Below, piece after piece: positions 21,955-33,800 of a DNA stretch of 38,508 bases. The notes beneath the pieces were generated by a model that worked only from the letters and a program-made list of their open reading frames with translations, was not told the origin of the DNA and did not search any database. The stretch lies in contig LSSK01001169.1 in assembly GCA_001969505.1 (NCBI GenBank), forward strand, positions 1 to 38,508, in the 5' to 3' direction. The first letter of the stretch is position 1. The number at the start of each line of letters is the position of its first letter. Origin of the DNA: Zancudomyces culisetae. Taxonomy: Eukaryota; Kickxellomycota; Harpellomycetes; Harpellales; Legeriomycetaceae. Position numbers and translations under genes: made by a program.

Positions 21955-22641
21955 ATCAAATTGTATTATACACCACTTCAATGATATAGGAACAAGAATT
22001 GATCCTACAAAATTGAGTTCATTTTTTTTTTTTCTAAAAAAAATAAGTATAATAATGTTGTAATAATATTTTTTTTTTCACCTACCAAATTTATTAGTTG
22101 ATATTTGAAATAAAAACATAAAATTAAATGGAATAACAAGCAAATATTTCAAATTTCTCGATTAATTTTATAATATTATTATATTTAAACCCACAAAAAA
22201 AAAATTTTTTTAATTATCAATATTGATGAGAAGGGGGAGAAGGGAGAGGGGGGGAGTCTTAAGAGATGAATTTGGTCAAGTCAAGCATTAATTTGGTTTG
22301 TGTTGAGAGATGATAAATGATAGTTTGAACATCTAGTTACATACCCAACAAGGATAAATAGCCCAAGTATATCTTATGTAGATGTTAATTTTGAATGATG
22401 TTGATACTGGCTGGTATTTATGATTTCAAAAGGTGTGGTAAAAAAAAGAAAAAAATGTGAGATGAGGGAAGGCTGGAAGTAGGGGGGGGGAGGAGGAGAG
22501 GAGGAAGTGGTATTTTGTCTGTTGGTTCATCAATACAGTTTGTTCAACAGATAGTGGTACATTATATCACAGTACAGATTGGAACAGCGATGGTGTTACA
22601 AAAAGAAGCATATGTATGTGCGTGTTTGTTTATTTGTTTGG

Positions 22642-22674
22642 GTGGATGGATAGATGGATGGATGGATGGATGGG
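22642..22674. repeat. GGAT tetranucleotide repeat
   Basis: Tandem GGAT/GATG units with one TAGATGG interruption, in intergenic DNA. Confidence 0.8.
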
Positions 22675-23373
22675 TGGTTAATTTGAAGGTTGACAATGCT
22701 AAATAGAATGGGCATCTGCATATATAAATGGGCGCATGTACAAATGACGCAAATCTCAGTTTTGCAGCTACAGCTTTGTACCAAAGAGCAGTTTAGTATT
22801 GGACTATCTAGGTTTTGTTTACATGTAAACTAAAATGCACTGAAAATCAAAAAAATAAATAAATATGAATAGTTTGTAGTATTATTATGAATATTAATAG
22901 TATTATTTTTTTTTGTAATAAAAGGATATGAGGTAATAGTATAATTAATGATTAAAGCAAGACAAAATAAAAAGGAGGAATGAAATTGGTGGTTGAAATT
23001 GTATAGCTGTACAAAAAAAAAAAGCTTTTATGTGGGAGAGGGATGGGTTTTAATATGTGTTAATTTTTAGATGTTAACAGTTGTTGTAGTTCAAAAAGAA
23101 AAAACTAAGTAAATAACAAAAGGCCTCAAAGGAATGAACAAATTATTCAACAAAACAGTACGGGAATATGTGGGGAGAGGAAGAGGAAGAGGAAGGATGT
23201 GTAAGGTATTGGAAGAAAAAAAATAAATTATAAAAAATATAAAAAAACCAAAACCATCCAATAAAAAAAAAGAAATATTTACACACTTTTTTGAAAACCA
23301 ATTTGCATACTTGGAATATTTTTACATATACTTGACGTTAATAAAAAATAAAAAAGAATACTACAGATAGTAA

Positions 23374-23385
23374 TTAGTGATTGGA

Positions 23386-23420
<35 letters not shown>

Positions 23421-23433
23421 TGATTGGAATGAT
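23374..23433. repeat. Poly-T tract between perfect 17-bp direct repeats
   Basis: The sequence TTAGTGATTGGAATGAT occurs at 23374-23390 and again at 23417-23433, separated by an uninterrupted T run (23391-23418, sharing its last Ts with the second copy). The arrangement matches the target-site duplication and poly(A) tail left by target-primed reverse transcription, here with no element body. Slippage or microhomology duplication is the alternative. Confidence 0.85.
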
Positions 23434-24275
23434 AAAACAAAATTATCGATAATGGTTGTAATATGAGAGGTACTTTGTACTCAATTCGAAGGAATAATTA
23501 GTATTTTTATTTTTATAATTTTTGGTTAAATAGACATTGAAAAAAAATAATAATAGGAAAAAAAAATTTTTTTTTTATTTTGAACTTACAAGATTGGAAA
23601 TAATAATAAAAAATTAAATGTCTGGATAATTACCAAGTTTACAAGAAGGGAAGGAAAAAAAAAATGGAAGGAAAAAAAAAAAGAAAAATTACAGCTAAAT
23701 TAATATAGGAGAATTTACATGGTATTTTTGTATTTTGTTTGCTTGTAAAATTGTTACATGATATTTATTGGAGTTTTCAAACAATTTCCAGGTAACTGAA
23801 AATTGAGAATATATACGCACTTGTTATTTTGACCATAGTAAATGTTGTGAATTAAAAACAAGAAAAGAAAAAAAAGGATTTTTTTTTTTTTTATTTTTTT
23901 ACAAAAGTACAAGTTAATAGATAGATAAATGAAATAAATACTAAAAAAAAAAGTATTATAGTCTTGAACAAAATACTTTAGTATAACCGAAAAAAAAGGT
24001 AGAATCTGAAAAAGAAAAAAAAAAGAAAAAGAACATTGTCTTTTACTCACAAGAGCTTTTTTCTTTTTTTTTGCAGGAATAAAAGGAAAAATATAGAAAT
24101 CCCAAAGAGGTACATAAAGGAGAGGATTTATATCAATAATAGTACAATTGGAAAAAAGAAAAGAAAAGAAAGGAAAGGAAAACAAAAGAAAAAGTAAACC
24201 ATCAGAGGCAAACTAATCTACAGCAATCAAAGTTATAAGAAAGAAAACGAGAAATCAAGAGGAAAATATATAAAG

Positions 24276-27200
24276 ATGGTAGATTCAGAAGAGATAATAG
24301 CCTGCCCATTATGTATGGAAGATATGGATTTGGACGACCTGTCGTTTTTCCCGTGTGAATGTGACTACCAAATCTGCCGGTTTTGCTACCACCGGATTAT
24401 TGAGGATCTGAATGCACTATGCCCAGCATGCCGGCGGCCGTATGATGAGAAAAATGTGCGGTGGAATGAAGTGTCATCACAGGAACTGGCAAAATCACGG
24501 ACGGACAAGAAGTATCGGGGCAAGGATAAACGAGAGGTGGAGGGAGGTAAGGATGGTAGTAAGAGAAATCTGGCAAATGTGCGAGTGATTCAAAAGAATC
24601 TGGCATATGTAGTTGGGTTACCTGTACATTTGGCGACGGAAGAGGTAAGTCAGTAAAAAAAAAATGAGTAGATGAATAGATAGAGGGGGGGGAGGGGATT
24701 GAAGTAATTGAAATGTAATGTGTGGAGAAATGAAATAATAAAATAGGTGTTAAGAGGACCAGATTATTTTGGGCAATTTGGCAAAATCAACAAGATAGTG
24801 ATAAACAAAAAGCAGTATACGCCGGCGCGAGGAGGAGAAACAGTGATATCAGTAGGGGCGTATGTGACATTTTCAAGCAAGGAAGAGGCGGAGAGGGCAA
24901 TTCAGACGGTGGATGGCTCTACGCTAGAGGGTAAACTGTTACGGGCGACACATGGAACGACGAAATACTGTTCGTATTATTTGAGAGGGATAGTGTGTCA
25001 GAATCCAAATTGTATGTATTTACATGAGCCAGGCGAGGAGGTGGAGTATGGGAACAAGGAGGAGTATACAAAGTTGGGAGTGAAAAGTGGGGAAACAACT
25101 GCGGGGGTTAGAAATATAGCCAAGAGACCAGGAAGTGGAGTACAGGTGTTGAATAGTAAACGGGTAGTAACAACGCCGATTGAACATGGAGGAGGGGGAG
25201 GAGCAGGAGCAGGAGCAGGAGAGGAGGTACGAAATGAGGTAGAGACTAGGAGCATGGAAAATCTAGCAGCAGTATCAGCAGCAATAGCGAGCAGGCAAAA
25301 CCAACAAGTTCCACAACAACAACAACAACAACAACAACAGCAGCAGCAGCAGCAAGAACAAGAGCAAGGATATGAGGAATCAACAGTTCCAAGTCGATCA
25401 GACACACCAGGGTCGGCAAGTTCAGCATTGCCACCAACAGTATCGTGGGCGTCACGATTGGCTAAGAGTAAGCGGAAAGAAGGAGGTGGGAGTGGAGGAG
25501 TTGTTGAGGATTCTGATCGTGAGAAACTTTTGGATCAAATATTTCCGGTACTTGAGCGTAAATTACAAAATGGTAAGGAAAGGGAGAAAGAGAGGGAAAA
25601 GGAAAAAGTAAAGGAAAAGGTGAAAGAAAAAGAAAAAGAAAAGGAAAGGGAGAAAGAAAAGGAAAATGTAAAGGAAAGTGTAAAGGAAAAGGAAAATGTA
25701 AAGGAAAGTGTAAAGGAAAAGGAAAAGGAGATAGAAAAGACAAGAGAGAATGAAGAGGTAAAGATAAACGAGGAGAGAGGAAAAGGAGAAATAAAACAAG
25801 AACAAAGAAAGGTAATGGTAAATAATGAAGGAACAACAACAACAACAGCAGCAGCAGTAGTAGTAGCACCAAAGGTAAAGGCAAAGACAAAAATGGAGAT
25901 AAAGGTAGAAACACAAGTAGAGACAGAGAAGGTGGAAGAAGAGGAAAAGAGGAAAAAGAAGAAGAGAAAGGAAGAGGAGATTAAAAGAAAAGAAGGAGAA
26001 AAGGCAAAGAATAAACAGCCAGAAGTAGGAGGAGTAGAAAAGGGAGGAGTAGAGTCGACAAATAATATACATCCAATGTTACAACAACTTAGTAGAGAGA
26101 GAAAGCAACAGTTGAAATTGCAGAGTTCACAACGACAAGAAAAAGTACTTGAGACACAGGAAGGGGATGGATATGGATATGGAGAGATGGAAAATGTAGA
26201 GGAGAGAGTAGAGATGGAGAATATACAAGAAAGAGGGCAAGGAGAAAATACGGGAGGGGAATATGAACAAGAAGAAGAAGAAGAAGAAGAAGAATATTCA
26301 TTCCAAGAAAGGAGGCAGATGAAAATGGAACTGAAAATGGAGAAGGAGGTAGAAAGAGAAAGAGAAAGAGAAAGAGAGATGGAGAGACAAATGGAACGAG
26401 AAAGAGAAATGGAGATAGAAAGAGAAAGAGAAAGAGGTATGGGAAGAGGAATGGGAATCGGAGGAATTGGATTTGGACTTGGGCTTGGAAAAGGCAACAG
26501 TGTGTTGGGACTAGGGTTAGGGACAGGAGGAGCAGGAGGAGGAGGGATGAATGGAATTGGAGGGTTAGGATTAGGATTGGGTGCAGGAGGAGCAGGCGGA
26601 ATGGGGGTGAGCGGGATAGGAGGAATAGGGTTGGGAGGAGGAGCAGGAGGAATGGGATTAGGATTAGGGTTAGGATTGGGAGCTGGTATAGGGCCAGGAC
26701 CAGGACCAAGTGTAGGTGCAGGTGTAGGTTTAGGTGCGGGTGTAGGTTTAGGTGCAGGAACAGGAACAGGAACAGGAGGAGTGGGGATGAGTGGAATTGG
26801 AATCAGTGGAATTGGAGGAACGGGATTAGGGTTAGGATTAGGGTTAGGATTGGGTATGAACAACAATAACAACAATAGTAACAATAGTAACAGTAATACT
26901 AATAGTAGGATAGGACTCGGTAGTCCAGGAACTATAGGAAGTGGGCCAGGAGATAGTCCTATTTCGTCCTCTTTATTGTTTGGACTTGGTGCTTCTTCAA
27001 AACTTCCACGTGACAGATCTAGATTTGGATTTGCCCAAAACATTAAAGATCATCATCACCAACAACAACATCAACAACACCAACAACAACACCATCATCA
27101 GCAACAAATTCAGCATCAAATGCAGCAACAGTACTTACATGACTCGTATGCCCACTCCTCCAATTTTCCAAACCAAAACATAAATCCTTACCATCGACCT

Positions 27201-28262
27201 CATCAAATCAACCCAATCCATTCAATGTTTGGATTATCTTCTACCACCAATGATAAACCCTCTGATTTATATCAACCTTTTGCTCCTTCTTCTGATCTTT
27301 TCCCCCCTAATAATAATCAAAACTACCTTCCTATAGGTACTAATCTTCCTCTTCCTCCACCTCCCCATCTACCTCCTCATCTACAACAACAACAACAACA
27401 ACAACAACAACAGTCTTTGTACAATCCTACTAATACTTCTTCCATGCCATTCCAAGATCCTGCCATTTTGCATGCTCAACTGTCACACGACTCTAATGAT
27501 ATTAATAGACCCATTGAGTCTTCTCCCCTTCATCCACTTCCCCTTTCCCATCCCCTTTCCCATCCCCATCCTCTTCCCCCTCCAAATCCTTCTCAATCTC
27601 ATTTGGCTAGTCTGCTGATGAAATTAAAAGTTTCTTCAAACTTGCCTGCTACAGCCACCACAACCACAACTACAACAACCATTACTACTCCAACCCAACA
27701 TCACTTTGCTCCTCTTGAGCCCAACAACAATGACCCTGCTTTGTTTGGTTCTGATCCTGCAATCTTGAGTCTAACCAACAATTCTTCATCTCAATCTCCT
27801 TCCTCTTTTTTTGAGTCTGACGCTACCGCACTAGCTATAAACCCCAACTCCAATCTTCCTTTTTATCCTTCTTCTTCTTCTTTTTCCGAGTCTGCTGGTA
27901 GCGTCCCTCTCTTAGACTCATTTCCCCCTCCCCCTCCCCCTCCTCAACAACAACAACAACAACAGCAACAACAACAAAATCCTCATGTTGATCCTTTACT
28001 TTTACAAGCCTTTGATCTTGTTCGTTCAAGGATTAAAAACTCGTCTCCTTCATTTGACCCTTATTCTTCATCTTCTGTATATTTCCCCGATCTTTCTTTG
28101 ACTCTTCATTCATATTTTGATTTGTTGCAGAATATTCAGATTCTTAATTCCAACACTGCTTCTGCCTATGCCGATTCTGTTGCCCTGGAAGCAGACTTGA
28201 AGAATATTTTACAAGTTAATTCTTCCACAACAACTGTTATTGATCATATTCCTACCAATTAG
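24276..28262 (+). CDS. NOT4: CCR4-NOT E3 ubiquitin ligase subunit NOT4
   Basis: Two exons, 24276-24644 and 24747-28262, with a 102-bp intron (GTAAGT...TAG, phase 0); 1294 residues. The N-terminus is a C4C4 RING with cysteines at 10, 13, 27, 29, 34, 37, 49 and 52 (CPLCMEDMDLDD...FFPCECDYQICRFC...CPACRRPY), nearly identical in layout to CNOT4. An RRM spans about 106-193 (NLAYVVGLP; VLRGPDYFGQFGKI; VISVGAYVTF). A CCCH zinc finger follows at C198, C207, C212 and H216 (Cx8Cx4Cx3H, as in CNOT4). Beyond about 225 the protein is low-complexity: Gln runs, a Lys/Glu region, a Gly-Leu repeat, Asn runs, then His/Gln/Pro/Ser-rich sequence. Total length is about twice that of yeast or human NOT4 because of this. 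NOT4 monoubiquitinates ribosomal and other targets and couples translation to decay within CCR4-NOT. The RING, RRM and zinc finger are intact, so function is expected. An extra small intron inside the low-complexity tail cannot be excluded. Confidence 0.97.
26450..26860. repeat. Gly-Leu coding repeat with telomere-like hexamers
   Basis: About 400 bases of G-rich coding sequence in NOT4 encoding Gly-Leu, Gly-Ile and Gly-Ala alternations. Parts (26655-26680, 26823-26853) are tandem TTAGGG/TTAGGA hexamers, read as Gly-Leu. Runs of three Gs recur at short spacing on the coding strand. Confidence 0.85.
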
Positions 28263-28460
28263 ACTTTTTATAAATTTTAGCTTTATCTTTTTTTCTTTTT
28301 TTCCTTCCAGTATATAACGTTTTATAATATAACATTATTAGTTTTGTATTCTTGATAATTTATTGTTTATATAATAAAATTATTTTATATTTTTCTTTTA
28401 CCTTTTTTCCTTTATTCATTTCTTTTTTTAATAATAATAATTATAACAATAATTCAAGAA
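28263..28460. promoter_or_regulatory. Spacer between NOT4 and the RPAP2-like gene
   Basis: These 198 bp of T-rich and AT-rich DNA must serve as the NOT4 3' end and the promoter and leader of the next gene. AATAAAA near 28373 is a possible poly(A) signal. Confidence 0.5.
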
Positions 28461-30723
28461 ATGGTTTCAATAATAGAAAACGAATCAACAACCAAGCTTG
28501 AAAACGAAAATTCTGAACTCCAGACAAAGACCAAAAATAGGAAAAATGTAAAAAAGACAAAGACAAAGACAAAGACAAAAGAAAATGCCAAACTGGCAAC
28601 CCACAACAAGATTGTACAAAAGTTTGGCAGGCTGACTTTTCTGCATCAACAGCGGCTGTTTGAAAACACGTCGGTTCCTCCCAGTGTTTTACAGCATGCG
28701 GGTGAATACCTGACAGCTCGTGATTATTCCGAGGTGGTGATTGAACGGAATTCTCAGGATTTGTGTGGATACCCATTATGTCCACAATCTCTCAACAAAA
28801 ACAACACCAACACCAACACCAACAACACTAATACTAATACTAATACTAATACTGGTGGTGGTGGTCAGGATATAATTATTTGTCCGTCTCGTCGTGTAAT
28901 CCGTTCTGCTGCAAAAGTTCGTCAGTACTGTTCTGATCAATGTCTGGTCAAATCGGCATATTTTTCCAAACAGCTTGGATCTGAAGCTTTACATTTGAAA
29001 TTTTCTACTGGTACTTTTCAAAGTAAACAAAAGTTGGAGGTTTTACCTTTGGATTTAAACTTGAATAGGTAAGTCTCTCTCCCTTTCTCTCTCTGTTTTT
29101 TTTTTCCTACCTTTTTTTATATATGCATTTGTTTATAATATAAACCTGTATAATTGTATATATATATATAAATATATATATATATATTATAGCATTTTAA
29201 AAGATGGAAAATTTGAAAATAATACAACGAATTCTAGTACGAACAATAAATCCGCTACGAATACCACTTTAACTACCAGTACGGCTACAACTACAACTAC
29301 AACTACAACTACAACTACAACTACTAGTACTAGTACTATAGACAACAACAACAACAACAAGATACAATCCACTACAATGCTTCAAAACCACCGGTCCAGG
29401 CTTAAATCAAGGTTTCAACTACGAATTCCCGATAATGTATGGCAATACGCAACGGATTCCCAAAACGGAATACAAATAGTTGAAACACCTCCCAAGACAA
29501 ATACTACTACTGCCACTACTACTACTATTGGTGGTGTTGAAGATGAATTGGTTCAAAAGTTGCAAAAAAGTCTTGATTTGAATACTGAAAAGTCTGATAC
29601 GAGTACTGTTAAAACTACAAAATTGGAATCAAATTCAAATCTAAATCCAGATTTAGATTTGGGGATAGATTCAGATCCAGATTTGGACTTGGACTTGGAC
29701 TTGGACTTGGACTTGGACTTGGAGTCAAATTCAGACTTGAATACTGATAAAAGTATGGATGGTGGTATAGAATCGGACGTAGATACTGATACCGATAAGG
29801 ATATGGGTATGGGTATGGGTATGGATACAAAAAAACCTCAACTCAGTACATTTGCTCAAATATGGCTATTACTTGACAAGATGGTTACACCAAAGACCAA
29901 CAAACTATTCAAATTGATACAAAGTACAAATTTAGAAACTGTTGATGAAAAAAAATTTGATCAAATGTTGGAAACGTTGTTAGTTCGAGTACCTGATGAT
30001 TACTATATACTATCAAAACCTAATTTAAAACCATTAAACACAAACGATGACAAAGAAAAAAATGAGCAACAACAAGAAAATCAGCAACAAGAAAATCAGG
30101 AAGAAGAAGAGGAAGAAGAGGAAGAATTGGATTGGTTTTATGAACGACAAGAACGTAATGCTCAATATATCGATATACTATCCAACAACATCAACAAACT
30201 TTTGGTAAGGTTTTGTAATATGTATGGGATGGTATTAGCTCAAAATACCAGACATGTAATACACATGATTCTTTGTACATTATCATTTCCTCCGCCACCA
30301 TCATCATCATCATCATCATCATTAACCAAAAAAAATAGTTCTTTTGGTAGTAGTAGTAGCAGTAGTAGTGGTAGTGGTAGTAGTGGTAATGTACTGGATT
30401 TAAATAATCCCTCTTTTGTCTTGACTTTTACTCTTTCTTTACTCTTGGCAATTTCAGAATACTTGTCTCATTACACTTGTATTTACCACTCTACCTCTCC
30501 CTCTACCTCTACCTCTACCTCATCATCATCATCTTCTTCTTCCTCTTCAAAACTTTTGGTTGCTGATAAACAATTCTATACTTCTTTATTTTCTAAATTT
30601 TCAAAAAACCCCTCTTCTCATTCTAGTTCCTATTCTAGTTCCCATTCTCATACCCAACTTTTTAGTGATTTAACTTTTGATCATCTCTTGCTTTTCTCTC
30701 GTAAATTTATTGAACCCTTTTAA
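28461..30723 (+). CDS. RPAP2: RPAP2/Rtr1-type RNA polymerase II CTD phosphatase
   Basis: Two exons, 28461-29068 and 29193-30723, with an intron of 124 bp rich in TA repeats (GTAAGT...TAG, phase 2); 712 residues. The N-terminal third is the Rtr1 domain: FGRLTFLHQQRLFE, LQHAGEYLTARDYSEVVIERN, the zinc-binding LCGYPLC (Cys102, Cys107) and the partner QYCSDQCLVKSAYF (Cys157, Cys161). In the known Rtr1 structure the second pair is Cys and His; here it is Cys and Cys. An Asn/Thr/Gly repeat (112-136) is inserted between the two zinc pairs. The rest is low-complexity: poly-Thr, Asp-Leu repeats (about 295-310), Met-Gly repeats, acidic and Ser-rich tracts. It includes a better-conserved block, STFAQIWLLLDKMVTPKTNK, typical of the RPAP2 C-terminal region. 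The enzyme family removes Ser5 phosphate from the Pol II CTD and assists Pol II import. It ends 137 bp from the convergent myosin gene. Confidence 0.93.
29157..29190. repeat. TA dinucleotide repeat inside the RPAP2-like intron
   Basis: TA-rich array reaching to the TAG acceptor of the intron. It serves as the 3' splice region in place of a clear polypyrimidine tract. Confidence 0.8.
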
Positions 30724-30860
30724 TCTAATTTAATTTAATTCAATTTAATTCAATTTAATTTAATTTGGTTTGGTTTGGTTTGGTTTGGTTTAATTTAGTC
30801 TAATTTAGTTTATATTTATACTTTTGCTTATTAAATCTAATTTAATCTAAACTCAAATCT
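30724..30860. terminator. Shared 3' region of two convergent genes with pentanucleotide repeats
   Basis: These 137 bp between the RPAP2-like stop (+) and the myosin stop (-) consist largely of AATTT-type pentamers, which switch to five TTTGG units (about 30766-30790) and back. Both transcripts must end here or overlap. AATAAA-like sequences occur on the minus strand within the T-rich units. Assignment as a two-way 3' end region is by position only. Confidence 0.55.
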
Positions 30861-33800
30861 CTAAATATCAGTAATCTTGGATATAAACTTTAATATCCCT
30901 CCTTTGGTACTTTTCCTACTTTTTTGATTTCCATTCACATTCACATTCACATTTCCTATCAGTTTCTTGTCTTTTATATTACCACCAGGACCACCACTAC
31001 CACTACCACTCTTTTCACCACTACCATTCTTTCGATCACTCTTCTTTAAACTCTCTACTCCAAAACTACTCGCTTTACTTATCCCTGATACTAATGAAAA
31101 TGTCGATTTTCTCCCATTTTTTTGTGTCATACCTACACCTACGCCTACACCACTGCCATTCTCTACCACTTTTCTGCTGCTCTCGTTATCATTTCCAATT
31201 TCTTGAATACTCTTTAACTCTTCGCCATATACTTGTCCTCTTTCTTCTTCTTCTTCTTCTTCTGCTCGTTGTTGTTGTTGTTGTTGTTGGTTAACAGATT
31301 CTGTATCTTTATAACTTGAAGAATTTCTCTTACTAGATTTCCTTTTAACCATTCCTCCTCCTCCTCTTATATCAGCATTATCATCATCATCATTACTATT
31401 ATTATTACTACCATTATAATAATACTCCAAAACTGTATCAGAAACAGCCAGTAATCCCTCATATTCTATTCCCTTCATATGTTCATGTACAGTCTTTTGT
31501 TTTGCCAATGAAGAATTTACCATACCACCACCACCACCATTATTATTATTATTATAATTATAATACTGGCCTTGTGGCTGTTTAGATTTATACGCTTGAG
31601 CTCTGGCTGCTGTATGTCGACCACTTCCATACTTTCCAGGTGAAGTACTCTTATTCTCGGGCTTTACTGATGATGGTGAAGACGATAATGACATTGGCGA
31701 TGATAAATCCAACATCACTGAACCCATATCGTTTGACGTGTTTAACTTTGACAAAATATTCCGATAGTTCCGGTGAATCTCGCGCGTCTTTTCCTGCTTG
31801 TTCATCATCTCAGTCACATCCACTTGGTGTTGATATACCATCATCCCATCTCGACTATTATACGTTCCAGACGTTGGTGGACGATGATACGATCCATTAC
31901 CACTAATACTCCTACTCTTACTCTTATCCTCTGCTCTATACACATTCGCTCGACGATACTTGTTTCCCTCATTTCCCACCTCGCTTTTCTCCTGGATCTG
32001 CGTCAACCCAGTTGAATATTGGTAAGTCGGCTGGATATCCAAAACAGTCCCATATTCATTCACCCGCATAATCTTTGTCGCCTCATTACTGAAATTTTTG
32101 CCGCCATGGGTATAAGCACGACCTCGTTCCGATGCTGAAGTGTTCAGAATCCGATTGCTAAGAAGTGACGGTCGGCTCCGAAGAATATGTTGTTCGTATG
32201 TGCCCTCGTTACCTTGGCTATAACTAGTCGGTATCTCGGTCATTGTATGGCTCAGAACATCCCCATGCGATGTCTTGCTTCTTACCCGCATTCCAGATCC
32301 ATAAAACATTACTGGATTGGTTGACTTTTGTGATGTTCTTTGATACCTGCTGCCAAGATTCAATAGCGCATACGCATTTGTTAACCCCGTATCAGCTTCA
32401 GTTTCAGTTTCAGTATCAGCATTATTATTATTGTTGTTGTTGCTGTTGTTGTTGTTGTTATCATCACTGTTACTGATTCCCAACCCATAAATATTAGATT
32501 TTGATTTTGATTTTGATTTTAAATTTAAATTTAGGTCTATATCTGATTTTGGTTTTGGTTTTGGCTTTTGTTTCGAGTTTACACTTGAGATTGTATTGAA
32601 AAGTACCTCACTTATCGACGTAGGACTCGAAGAATTGCTGTCACCCTTTTTGAGTTTCTCGGATTTAATTTGACTTTTAACCTGTTGGTTTGTACTATAT
32701 CCATCAAGCCCCCTTTTCCCATCAACACCAACACCAACACCAACAGCATCTACATCATCATCACTGCTATTAATCAGCTTTATCGAATCATATTTATCAA
32801 ACGTCTCATTCAAAAAATCATTATATGTCAATCCAGACCGCCCATCAGTATCGGTCTCTTCTCCCTCTGCTTTATCCACTACAGTCATATTTCTCATTTG
32901 CCGCCCATAAAATGCCACACTAGAACCAAATGGCCCTGAACTCTGTAGTACTGGTATTGTATTTCGCCTCAACTTTAGTTGTAGCGCATTTATATCACCA
33001 TCATTATCGTTGTCTCTACGTTTGCTTGACTTTGCTGATTCTTGCAATACCTCTGTCCGTCTTCTCTCCACAAGCTGCTTAACCACTTCATCATCACTCG
33101 TGTAACAATAAACCTGCTCATGCGGACCATAGTTGCTCAAAAATGGAGACTTAGCAGCCTTGTTCCAGATATGCTGGTCATAACTAGTCGTTGGAACCAT
33201 CCACTCTCTACACGGCAACCCATACATCCTTTGGTAGATATTGCCCCGTGGCATTTCCTGTTCCTCTGCCATCTTTACCTCCAACAACTTTTGCTTGGCT
33301 CTAAGCTCCTCAATTCTAGCCGCTTCTTCTTTAGCCTTTCGCTCTGCTACTGCTGCCGCTTCTCTAGCTGCTTGTTCTCGATACTCCATCACTTTACGTT
33401 TAACAAGTTGGAAAAACTTTACACGAACTCTTGCTACTCTTAACCTCTGCACCATCTCATTCGCCCACCAATTCTGAATAACAAATACAGATCCCTTGTA
33501 GCTAATAAACCGGCTGCGCATAATCATTCGTCGTACATACTTTTGGATCACTGTCGCAGACTTTCCAAGCAACTGTTTACGCAAATGCTCCATTTTAGCC
33601 CATTGTCCAGCCCGGAAAAACACTTTGCTAAGCCCAACTTGGTACTGCCGAGTATCCCCAATACACTCCCGCAATATCTCCTTGCTCAACTCTCGATCGG
33701 CATTCGTTATCCGCACCGTAATTTCCCCCTTTCCCTTTTCTCTATCTGAACTTCGTCTTCTTTCCATACTTGCTCCTGAAACAATTTTGTTTTTCTCATT

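Larger units (their letters stand above)
21955..24275. other. Gene-free AT-rich region between divergent genes
   Basis: These 2.3 kb separate the start of the SANT gene (-) from the start of NOT4 (+). The DNA is dominated by A and T homopolymers, G-rich runs (22226-22260, 22484-22500), a GGAT tetranucleotide array and a long poly-T with flanking direct repeats. A 143-codon minus frame at 23754-24185 is Phe/Lys low-complexity and not credible. Promoters of both flanking genes must lie at its two ends. No tRNA or other RNA gene was recognised. Confidence 0.6.

Noticed and set aside
23754-24185. 143-codon minus-strand frame upstream of NOT4
   Set aside because: Almost only Phe, Lys, Ile, Tyr and Leu from A/T homopolymers. 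It covers the likely NOT4 promoter and leader.
25535-27043. 502-codon minus-strand frame antisense to NOT4
   Set aside because: It is the mirror of the purine-rich low-complexity NOT4 exon (Pro/Leu/Ser/Phe repeats only). The sense frame has RING, RRM and CCCH domains and a clean splice.
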